Translations under genes and position numbers: made by a program
Assembly (NCBI GenBank): GCA_035578905.1
Contig: JAQJVL010000569.1
Span: 1-64,000 of the forward strand
Direction of reading: 5' to 3'
DNA from: Stictocephala bisonia
Taxonomy: Eukaryota; Arthropoda; Insecta; Hemiptera; Membracidae
Length of the DNA stretch: 64,000 nucleotides
Part shown: positions 45,537-56,400 of the stretch, in pieces
How positions within the stretch are numbered: position 1 is the stretch's first letter
Layout: every line of letters starts with the position of its first letter
The notes under the pieces: model-generated
Seen by the model: only the letters and a program-made list of their open reading frames with translations
What the model was told of the DNA's origin: nothing
Databases searched by the model: none

Positions 45537-46276
45537 CCCTTAAATCGCTAATTAATTGTTTGTAATTTTTCAATTAATGCTCAATTTTATATTTATATAA
45601 TTTTGGTTTTCGTGTTAAATTATATTTTTTTCTATTTTAACCAGTTTATTGCAATGTTGAAAAAAATAATGTTAACTATGAGATACAATTTTTACACAGT
45701 TTTTATTAAATACAAAGTTTTTAAATGTGTTTAAAATAATAAAAGTTGTAAAATAGTGCATGAAAATTTAATTTATTTACATTGGTCAAATTACAATTAA
45801 AATTCAATCTGAAAAAGGATAATTTCAAACTATATATGGTAGATTTCCAACAAATTCATCAAAATCGGAATCGACCAGGTTAGTGTTTTTGAAAATATTA
45901 ACAATCCTACAGAATACAACTAGACTATGTAGTAATAAAATAAAACGATTTATAACGCAAATAAATTAAATTGGACAAAAATATTAAGTAAAGGGCAAAT
46001 TATTAAAAGTTAATAATTACTTTTGAAACACAAAACATGCAAGCGACTGAGCTTTGAGCAGCATGTCGTCTGTCTTCACATTCCGCATGTATATGCATCA
46101 AGTTCTAGCGGTAACCTCGAAAACGGCAGTGATTAGTAACAGCATCATATTTATTACAGTCGTTTAGTAACCAGTTCATATGATTCATAACCAAATAACA
46201 ACTTAAAATAGTGTTGACCTTTTTAGGTTGTTATTTTTAGAGAGCTCACTGCTGCGTATTTACTCTAATCTTACTC

Positions 46277-48502
46277 TTACTCCCATGGCCATCGATGCCC
46301 AAGAAGGGATTTGGCCTCACCAACAAGCTCTCTCCATCTTTCTCTGTTTTCTGCCTCCTCCATTGTGGTTCCAAGTGCTGCGGTGTCTGTCTTAACCCCA
46401 TCCCACCATCTTCTTTTTGGTCTACCTAGAGGTCTTCTTCCCACTGGTCTTCCCAATCCAGCTTCCTTCAGTAGCGTCCCTTGTTCTCTACGCCATACAT
46501 GGCCTGCCCATCTCAATCTTCTTGATCTTGCGGTTGCTATTATGTCACAGTCATTGTACTGCTGTCTTATCTCTTGGTTATGCTTGCGCCTCCATTCTCC
46601 ATATTCGAATGTTGGACCAAATATTTTTCTTAGTACGCGATTTTCAAACACGATGAGTTTGTTCTCTTCTTTTTTATTTAATATCCAGGTTTCTGCACCA
46701 TATAAAAGTACTGGCCTTATTATTGTTTGATATATTCATATTTTTGTTCTGCATGACAGTAACTTTGACGACAAGATCTTATTGCAAGCATACGTGCATC
46801 TGTTGGCTAGATTTATTCTGTTTACAATTTCTAATTCCTCACTATTCTTATTGGATATTAGTACTCCCAGATATTTAAACTGCTCCACCTCTTCAAAGCT
46901 ATGTCCTTCTATATTTATTTCTGTAAGCGGGTGGCCACCTCTTTCAAAGTGCATGTACTTGGTCTTCTCATCATTTATTCTTAGACCCATGCATCCTGTC
47001 TCTTGAATGAAAATTTTGGTTAGTTCTTCAAGGTCTTCTTTTGTTTCAGTTAAAATAGTTACATCGTCGGCAAATGCTAATATATTAATTTTACATCCTA
47101 CTGTTACACCTAAGTTTTTATGTCTAATTTTTTGAAGGGCATCTTCTAGAGCTATGTTAAACAGCAAAGGTGAAAGCCCGTCACCTTGTCAAACTCCTGT
47201 TATTACTTCAAAAGCATCAGACAATTCACCCTCAATTCTGACTTTACACTTAGACCCTTCGACTGTCATCTTAGCTAGATTAATAAGTTTTTTTTGGTAC
47301 ACCAAACTTTTCCATCTTTTTCCATATTTTCTTCCTATTGAGGCTTTCGATCATATTTGTCGATCATATGCTTTCGAGAAATCGATAAACAGTCCATGGA
47401 ATTCGCGATCGAATTCCCAATACTTGCCAATGACTGATTTCAAGATAAAGATTTGATCCGAGGTTGAACGTCCCTTTATAAAACCCGCTCGGTGGTCCCC
47501 TATTATTGTGTCGGTGAATTCTTCTAATCGGCGCTGAATTATTTTTGAAAGAGCTTTATAAGCAGTACTTAGCAGTGATATGCCTCTGTAGTTTTCACAC
47601 TGCTCTTTGTCGCCTTTCTTGTAAATGGGTAATATTGTCGCTTCCTTCCAGTCGTTAGGTAGTCTTTCTTCCCTCCATATTTTTTTAATTAGTCCATGGA
47701 GCTTTTCACATATTACTTGTCCTCCCTTTTTCAGTAATTCAGATGGCAAACCATCGTCTCTTGGTGCTTTGTTGTTTTTTAGTTCTTTAATTGCCTTTTC
47801 CACTTCTGCTATTGTGGGCTCTTCTACCCATGGTTCTACATTCTGGTAAGTTTCCTCTTCCTCCTCATTGAGAGTATCCTATTCGCAGTTTAGAAGGTCT
47901 TGGAAGTACTCTTTCCACCTTTCAATTACTTGACTCTTCTGTGTTATTATGTGGTCCTCCTTATTCTTTATTCCAAAAGTGTTTGGGGTGTATCCTTTTC
48001 TAAAATGCTTTATTCCTTTATAAAATCCTTTTGAATTATTTGCTCTTTGGTCATTTTCGGCTTTCTCTAGTAGTGATTTTATATATTCTCTCTTCTTTCT
48101 TCTCAAACACCTTGTAGCTCTTTTATTTGCCTCATAATAATCGGCTCAGCTCGTTATAGAGTTGTTTCTTGTCCATTCCTTTTTCTTATTATTTCTGTCC
48201 TCGATCATTTGCTCACATTCTTCGTCAAACCATGGGTTCTTTTTTGGTTTCTTTCTTTTTCCACAAACCTCTGTTGCTGAGTCCATTGTAGATTTCTTAA
48301 AGTCTTCCCAATATTTGTCCAAGTCTTGTGTTTCTTCATATCGGTCGTTCATATCATTTAGTGCTTGAAATCGATTTGTTAGAGATATTTGAAAGTTTTT
48401 GTTTACTTCTTTATCGCTAAGCTTTTTGACTGCTAGTACATCCATCTTAACGCTGTTTGTTTTCGCTTCTAACGATATTCTTTGCATTATTTTCACCAGC
48501 AC
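46277..48502 (-). pseudogene. LINE reverse transcriptase and C-terminal domain
   Basis: The linker with KKPKKNPWFDEECEQMIEDR (about 48290) is followed by KNNKAPRDDGLPSELLKKGG (about 47780), ATILPIYKKGDKEQCENYRG (about 47640), HRAGFIKGRSTSDQ (about 47490) and LFIDFSKAYD (about 47385). A frame break follows. GVxQGDGLSPLLFN has TGA at x (about 47190), and the catalytic FADDVTIL lies at about 47075. The tail includes FENRVLRKIFGP (about 46650), RLRWAGHVWR and GRPKRRWWDGV. RT motifs are complete in order, but stops at about 47190 and 46737 and a frame break near 47360 inactivate the copy. Confidence 0.88.
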
Positions 48503-48568
48503 AAGACGGTGATCAGACCGACAATCAGCTTCTCTGACACTTCTAATATTAGTGATACTGCTTTTATT

Positions 48569-49263
48569 TCAGTTGTCTACTAGGACATGATCGATTTGGT
48601 TTCTTGTCCTGCCGTCTGGGGATATCCATGTTTCCTTATATATATTTTTTCTCTGTAAGAAGGTACTCATAATCCTGAGATTATTTGCTTCTGCAAAACT
48701 ACAAAGTCTCTCTCCATTGTTGTTTGATGTTGTATCAAGGCTCTCTTTTTCTGCTACATGTTGCCACACAACCTCCTTACCTATCTTAGCATTCGCATCC
48801 CCCAGTGCCATCTTGAGATCATAGTTTGGTAACTTGTTCACCTCATTTTCCAGCATGTCATAGAAGTAGTTCTTTTCTTCTTCCTCTGCATCTTCAGTTG
48901 GGGCATAAAAATTTATCACAGATAAGTTCTTAAATTTACCCTTGATTCTAATATTGCACATACGTTCGTTCACAGCCTGAAAGCATATCACAGAGCTTGC
49001 TATCTTTTTATTTACTGCGAAACCCACACCTCCGTAATATCGGGTTTCTTCACATCCACTGTAGTAGATCACATAATCTTTGGTGTTGATTTTCCCTGCT
49101 AGTGGCCATCTAGTTTCTTGTAGTGCTACTAGGTCCATTTTATACTTGTTTAACTCTTTAGAGAGAATTTCGCTTGCTCCAGGGACCGCCAGTGTTCTTA
49201 CATTCCAGTTCCAATTCTCATTGTCCTTTGGGGAGTTCTTTTCGTATTCCGTAAATCCATTCT
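48569..49263 (-). pseudogene. LINE endonuclease domain (APE type)
   Basis: It opens after a TAG at about 49264. WNWNVRTLAVPG (about 49215) is the first endonuclease motif, DLVALQETRW (about 49134) holds the catalytic Glu, VINFYAPTED follows at about 48918, GDANAKIG at about 48807 is the GDxN motif, and NQIDHVLVDN is at about 48600. A stop follows directly at 48566-48568, beyond which the reading continues in relation to an SDHR-like motif. Such proteins are often mis-annotated as craniofacial development protein 2-like. Confidence 0.85.
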
Positions 49264-49841
49264 ATCCGAGGCATATTGTTGGTGATACGTAACCTATTGT
49301 TTTTCCAGGGTGGGTTGTCAGCCCAACCCCCAACCTGGAGGGCCAGGGGTTTGTTTTTGGAGTCGCTTTCTCCTAGGTTAGCGGCTTCCACTACAGCTGT
49401 AAGATCCTAACCTGACCTCGGTGTTACATCAGAGTTACCTTCTCCTAGCCTTTAGGTATCCAAACCCTAACGTACAAGGCAGTACGGGCAGTGCTTATTT
49501 AATGGCGGCACTTACTCGCCATGACACAGCAACGTCATCAGGTTTGTGGGTTTTAATGAGTGACCAAAGGCCACCCCCGCCACACCCTCGTGATGCTGCC
49601 GCCTCGGTCCGGGACTGCTTATTCGGGTTACCCCTTATTCACAGCTGTCCACCATATCTGATGGAGCGTCCGCCAACCGCCACCTGCGACCCGTCCAATA
49701 CCTGAGGCTCGGTTCCCGATGGGTGGAATTTACTCTAATCTAGGTTTATAAATATCAACTTGCATAAATATACAGACACCGCAATATGAGGAATTTTACA
49801 CGTACGCATATATTCGAATTCTGTGTTTTAAGGGTTAACTT

Positions 49842-50067
49842 AGGCACCATCATTAGTTCATTAAATATCTACAGGTTTTGCTAATTTTATAACAATTCTA
49901 AAAATTAAAAAATGTATTTTATTTGTTTTATCATTATCTCTATACCAATACAGCACAATTCACTTCAAGAATACAAAAATATGACATCTTTGTTTGACTA
50001 CATATTAATTTAATAACAGTTTTACAAAACTCACTACAGATTGATACAAAATTTAAAACCTTGTATG
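49842..50067. other. Intergenic region between convergent genes
   Basis: AT-rich, with no exon recognised. Confidence 0.5.
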
Positions 50068-50073
50068 TTTATT
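50068..50073 (-). terminator. Candidate HAO poly(A) signal
   Basis: AATAAA on the minus strand, about 345 bp after the HAO stop codon, is the first canonical hexamer downstream of the gene. Confidence 0.45.
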
Positions 50074-50418
50074 ACATTCTTAAAACATCAACTAATGTGT
50101 GATCTAACATTATTGGACTTTGGTAAACAAAAATCTGTCTTGCTTACCATGGCCTGCCTTACCAAAATTGATAAGAATATTAGGAAACTTACAAAAATAT
50201 ATAATTTTACTAATTACAAAAACAAAAATAGACTGACCAAAAGTGCAATATCATAAACAGGTGAAAATATAAGTACATTTGAAAGTTGTATGGAACCCAT
50301 TCTCTGCTAAGCATGACATTTGAAAGAGTTCATTATCCTCATATTATTAGGTATATTGTTAAAAATATTGCAATTGAATGGTGAATAAACTAAAACGGAG
50401 AGAATAAAAGATAGAAAT

Positions 50419-50486
50419 TCATAATTTAGAGTAGTAACTCTCATGAACCACCATCGTTTTGGAAATGGAAGGAATGTCCACACAAC
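50419..50486 (-). CDS. HAO1: HAO terminal exon
   Basis: The exon encodes (G)[21 protein letters not shown] and ends at TGA 50421-50419. The acceptor is TTTCAG|GT. It carries the SKL peroxisome signal. Confidence 0.92.
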
Positions 50487-53400
50487 CTGAAATAAAAAAC
50501 ATATTAAACACAATCATCTGATTCGGTCCAGGGGGTAGCTCTTCAACTTGGAGAAATAAAAATAAGAATAAAGATAAACTGTTTAAAGATTTTTTAAAAG
50601 TATTTTTGTCCAACTATATATGAATACTGTAACTGGAAAAAATTGACCCAATGGCAACGTAATTAATTAAAAACAAAAAAAGTAAGGGTAAGTACTTCTA
50701 GAATAAGCTAACAATGAGCAAAACTGTTGCAGTGACTGGTGTTGTTGACTAAACAGTCAACATTACATTAGAAGCATCCTATTTCTATCTGTCATGACGC
50801 CTTACTGACTTAACGTCCTGAGGCTCGTCCCGCGGAAGGACGGTTCTAATGATATTGCCCCAGTCATCTTTTTGGCCTCTACCAGGATTCAAACCCTGGC
50901 CACAGGAGATGGCGACTATCCACTTGACCATTGAGGCAAAATACGGCGTGGGCCAAAACCGGTTCAAATCAGGTAGAACTCTTAGTGGGAGAATTTTGTA
51001 CTGTGATTAGGTACTATATAACTGTAGTTCTTCCTTTTCCCACTAGTAATCATAACAGATAGTGCTCTCTAATGAAAATATTTTCTTCATAACATTTTAC
51101 AGATTGTTTGGTGCCTATATTCACTATTTAAACAATGATAAACAGAACGAGCACTGCTCATCAGTCGTAGACAACGAGTTAAACTTAAAAAATATTTAAG
51201 TGAATTCTTAAGTTTCAAAAACTAGTAATTATTTCAAGAATCTATTGTTTCATAAATAGGAGCTCACCCATTTGCAGATTCCAACTTAAGCTTATTTAAC
51301 ACAATGTAACGTTTAATAATAGAACGTTAAGGTTTTTTCTGAACTGTTGCATATAAAAACAGTGTGTTCGTTAGCAACACAGAAGACTTCCATCTGTTCC
51401 AAACGAAAACAATTTCTAATTATAAAAGTAATTAACCTTTCAACCGGAGTAGCGGAAATCAGCTGTGTTGCTTCTTCCGATATCAACCTTTATTATAACC
51501 TATCTATTAACGATATCTTCATGATCTATGTATCAATAGAAACGGGAAGAGTTGCTAGTTGTCATGGTATGCTGTTTTGTTTGTGAAAAGAAATGAACAG
51601 TTAAATTTAGCTGGTTTTTATTAATGTTTAACCAACACACGGCTAAATTTAACTCCTTTCCGCAGTTACCCATATTATAATCGATCTATTTATGATATTG
51701 GCATGATTTATATACTACTAGAAACAGAATAATTTGTATGTAATCCATAACAAATATGTTAAGAGTCATCTAAAAAGAGAAAGAAAATTGTCAATGAGAA
51801 GAATCCAACATTTGTGTGCATATACAGATGAAATTTCATCCATCATTTATGAACACCTGTGGAGCTGAAAGCTTATGGACACAATTTCACAAATATATTA
51901 GTTTTTATAGAGAATTTTAGTGCTACACTAAAACTTTGTTTATCCAGTATTTGACTATTTTAGCAGTGCTGGACCCGGGATTAATTTCCGCTAGACTCCA
52001 ACTTTTGTCTGGAAAAACGGTGTTTGATTGTACCGCTCAGAAGAATGTATTCTTCTATTAAATGGTTCCTTCTCCCCTTCATATCATCATAGACTCTTAT
52101 TGGGTTGAAAACTAAAGTATTGTACGTAATGTTAGGCATACCGTATTATTTTTTATTAAAAGAGTTATTTAGGAAAATCTGTTTAATCCGAAAAACTGGT
52201 AATCTGAAATGTGTTTGGTTCCAATTATTTTACTTCACTGTTTATGTCTAAACCATAGTTATAAATTGAAGACTTAGTTTTATTTCTAGTTGTCACATTG
52301 GTTTTGTTGTGGTTAAACCTACTATCCAAAATTTCTCAATTTATTTTTTAAGTATGATTGGTCCTACCTATGAAATTATTAGACTTTGATGCTAAACTTT
52401 TTTTCATTGAGATCCTACTGTCAAAATAACTTGGTGTTTTCGACAACATGTAGCAGTGAAAACTGTTATTAGGCGATTGCAATATTATTTATCCTGTTGT
52501 GTTATTAAAAGCCCATTTTTAATTACAACTACATTTTCTATTATTTAAAGTCTACGCTATATACCTGATAAACCCATTGCAGAATGGAACTCTTTCTGAA
52601 GTATCCTTAGGATGTTTTCCACTCCCTGTTGGCCACTGTGTGCAAGTCCCCAGAGAGCCGGTCTTCCCACAAATACCTATAGTGTATACAACCAACATCA
52701 GTAATGTATCTTGAGATGGTTTAATGTAAGGTCATGAAAATATATGCAGAATATATTTACTATTAAACGTTCATAGGCTAAATGTTAATTAGTAAGTTTG
52801 AACGTGGTTAAAGTGCTTGAAAAGACCTTAATTGATGTCTACAAACCGCAAAATATACATTAGCAAGAGAGAATTCTTAAATATGACCATCCTGTTTGTT
52901 TATTCTTCACATTGGGGACTTTAATGTTCAGTGAATATATGTTTATTCTTTATTTCTCCTTAAATACAGGGCTGTAAATGAGACAATTCATTGTCTTAAG
53001 TTATTAAATAGAAGTATTCTTCAAAAAATTCATTAATAGAGTAATAGGACTTACTAGGGTTTTTTTGTTTGACTTTTTAAGAAATTATTGGTCAACCAGG
53101 TTTAAATTTTGTTTAAGATATTATTCATGACTCTACATGGCATATAAGCAGCTGAATTTTCTATCATTGAGGAATGGTGGGCTGGGTAAATGACCATTTT
53201 TCTTCTGGTATTGTAGAGTATTTATTTTCATATTTATAAGTAAACAACATTTTAGTTTTTAAGTAAAACGTACAAATTTCAAAAATATACTTACTAGAAA
53301 GGGTTACAATTATTGTTGTTATAAAAATTGATTTACAGTGCTCATTATATGATTTTTTGTGTATTATTCTAATGGCTCTCTTTTGTATCATAAAAATTCT

Positions 53401-56400
53401 GGTGAGATTTGTTGCTGCAGTGCCATCCCATACAACTAGCCCATATGTCATAATGTCATGAAATGTGGCGTAATTAAACTTTTAATTGTATCTAAGGTAA
53501 CATAATTGGATAGAATTTTGAAGGAGAAACAGGCAAAATTAAGAAGTCTTTTAGCAATATAATAAATATGAAAATTAAAGCAAAGTTTGGAATCAATGAA
53601 TACTCCTGGACAGTTTACAACATTTGTTTTTAATTTCTATGGTTTTGATTTTAAAGTTTTGAAATGTTAATATCTGTGTTTTTGTATCATTTAATTTCAG
53701 TTCATTTACAGAGAACCAATAGTATAGTTGTTTTAACCCTCTCCCGTCAATCCGCCTCGAAGCGCCTCCTCGATGAGCGTGGTGCTACTGAGGGACCGCC
53801 TCCGAACGCCTTCACTCGAATTACAGATGCTTGCGCGATCTGTTATCGCCTCAAAGAAACTTTTGCGGTACTGTCTATATGTAGAATTTATTTTCTATTC
53901 TACCTAAACAATAATGTGCTGCTCTCTGAGAAACATTATTTTTATGAATCTGCAGCTAAATGCAGTAAAATATATTTCCCTCTCTTTAGTGCTGCTACCT
54001 TACGGGCACACTGGAATGGAACTATACATCAACGCCAGCTGACTAAATAAGAAACTAAATTGTACGTATGTACAGTATTAGCGTGTTTGTTTACCGCCAA
54101 AATACAGTGATTATTTGTGATTGATTCTTAGTGATTTATAATGAATAAAGATCAGTTTTTGCGTAATAGTGAAACTGACCGCATATTTAAAAATTAGTCG
54201 GAAAAGGAGAGTGAGATGTCTAGTGACGACGATATTTCTGAACTAAATGATATCCCCGATAACGAAGATACTAAACAGCCTAACCTTCAAAACTACGGAA
54301 GTGATGATGCTCATTCTGCAGATGACTGACAATATTGTCTAAAAAATATAATAAAACTAAAAATTAGGCCTATGTATAATAATTAAATTTAACTATGTTG
54401 TGTATTTAGATATTAATTTATAACGTTAAATAAGCTTTAAAATGATATATAATATGTACTATTTATGTTCAAAACTACGTTTTAAAAAACACGATTACGG
54501 AAACGTGATCCAAGCGGTTAGGCGGCCAGAAATAATACTGCCCAGCAGCGTCATGGTCGCGTGGCGGGAATTTAAACGGGAGAGGGTTAAACAGGTTTTT
54601 GTTTCCGATTGGAGTGTGTCTATATCCTTGGCTCTGATTACAGCGGAAGTATCATCTGCATATTGAATTAGCTTACATAAGCTTGAGTCTAATTGAACAC
54701 TAGAAGCCAAGTCAGAATCATATTTTATTTTTATTTCCCAACTTGAGCTAAGAAAGAATATTAAACTGCCTAGAACAGGACCTTCACTGTAACTTTTTAA
54801 AACTTTAAACTAGCGTCATTTTTAAAGAGCTAACCTTTTGAGTTCGGATTTGTGGGTTTATGTCCTACTACTAAAGACCTCTAATGTGATGAACTTCTTG
54901 ACATATGCTCTCATTTAAGATTTTCTCCTGACTCCTTGAGGGGCATCCCCTGGTATAACACAAAAATGGCTGTTACTTCAAAAAATTTATTAATAAGTAT
55001 ATTAATGATGTGTACCAATTCTTATTGCTTTATCTGTAATCGTTAATAATTATTAATCTTTTAAGTTCTGGGATTTTAACATACACAAACCTTCATTTTT
55101 GTTTTTGAAGTATTATGTATGGCCTGCAGTTTCTTATATTTCAGTGCCCTATTTAATGTAAATGTTGCTTCCAATAGTGAATTGTATACTGGAGCAGGGC
55201 ATAAGTGAAATTAATTCAATAGCAAATTGATTTACAAACCAACCCATTTTTCTTAACTGTGTTCTTACTTTTACATTAAAATTACATTGCTGGCATGTTT
55301 ATGATAGTTCATTGTTAATATTGATCAAGTATACCATTTTAGCACCCAAAGCGATGGCTTTGAAGACATCAGTGCCGTTTCTCACTCCACCATCAAAATA
55401 GATCTCACAACGTCCGTCAACAGCTTTAACAATTTCAGGCAATGCCTCTATCTGAAATATACACATCTGCATTAATATATATAAATCCAATTTACAACTA
55501 ATCAATATGATCATCACTTTACTTGGTGCCAGACTTGCTTGTGGCACCAATTAGTCTGCGATGTGAGATTATTATGATTTAATACTTATAGACAGTTTGT
55601 TCTCTATCAAGGGTGGAAAAAATATGGAAACACTTATATATTTTCACTATGATAACAAAAGACAATGAAATATTAAAGAAGAATTTTATTAAAATCCATT
55701 ATTTTAAACTATGAAGATTAAAACAAAAATACTGAAAAACTCAATTAATACACGTTATAAAAGTGTACAGTTACCACCACTGCACCTATTAAAGATTAGT
55801 CAACAAACAAATAAAAAATCTAAAAGAATAAAATTTGTCAACATACTAGCATCAAAATAAATACCTCAACATTAATCTCAAGACGGCAAAAAATAAATTA
55901 AAAGAATAAATTAAAAATGTTCAGAACTATTTAATTTTATCTTGTTTATTTTTATTTTATGTTTTTTAAATGTATTTAATTATATAATTTCATTTTGTTT
56001 ATAAAAAAAGTGTTTTTCTAACCAATGTATGGGTTTAATACTCCATACAGGCTAATTTTGGAAATAAATATTACTGTAAGATAAAGGCACCGCATGAACT
56101 GTTAAAGGAGATCCTTCCATTCCTCCTAAATTCAACTATCATCACTAAAGACAAAATACTCGTTATTTTAGTGGTAAGTTTAATACAAAAATAGTTTTAA
56201 AATTTGCAGACAGCTAAATAAATTTGAATATTATTATCTGTAAATAAATTATTCCTAAAACAGAAAATTACACGCACTTAAAAAATATATGTTTTACCAC
56301 TGGTCAATCTTTCTGTTTTTAATTAGTTTTTATCTAGAAATCTATTTGTTACTTATAAATTTACATTTGTTTATTTCTTAAAGGAAAAACTTAAGACAGA

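Larger units (their letters stand above)
46272..49727 (-). mobile_element. 3.5-kb LINE (APE endonuclease + RT), target duplication intact
   Basis: It is flanked by a perfect 14-bp duplication ATTTACTCTAATCT (46258-46271, 49728-49741). Read on the minus strand it has a 5' UTR of about 450 bp (GAGCCTCAGGTATTGGACGG near its start), then endonuclease, RT and a C-terminal domain, and it ends in a (TAAGAG)n-like tail. It looks full length but carries stops and frame shifts. Confidence 0.93.
45537..49834. mobile_element. TTAA-flanked MITE (piggyBac-like), interrupted by a LINE
   Basis: It starts TTAA|CCCTTAAATCGC (TTAA 45533-45536) and ends TTTTAAGGG|TTAA (49835-49838). It is the paralogue of 39817-40488. 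Its sequence is split at 46258-46271/49728-49741 by the LINE, which duplicated ATTTACTCTAATCT. Confidence 0.85.

Noticed and set aside
46311..47849. + strand open frames between the two host genes
   Set aside because: Antisense shadows of the minus-strand LINE RT and C-terminal domain.
35339..50835. GACGAGCCTCAG shared by the LINE 5' end and the SINE at 50790 as evidence of a LINE-SINE partnership
   Set aside because: The match is about 12 bases and does not extend in either direction; SINE-LINE pairs normally share 3' ends.
50870..50945. Possible tRNA gene on the minus strand
   Set aside because: A and B boxes and a GCCTC/GAGGC pairing exist, but the unit is too short, the anticodon arm is irregular and a SINE-like body follows; called a SINE.
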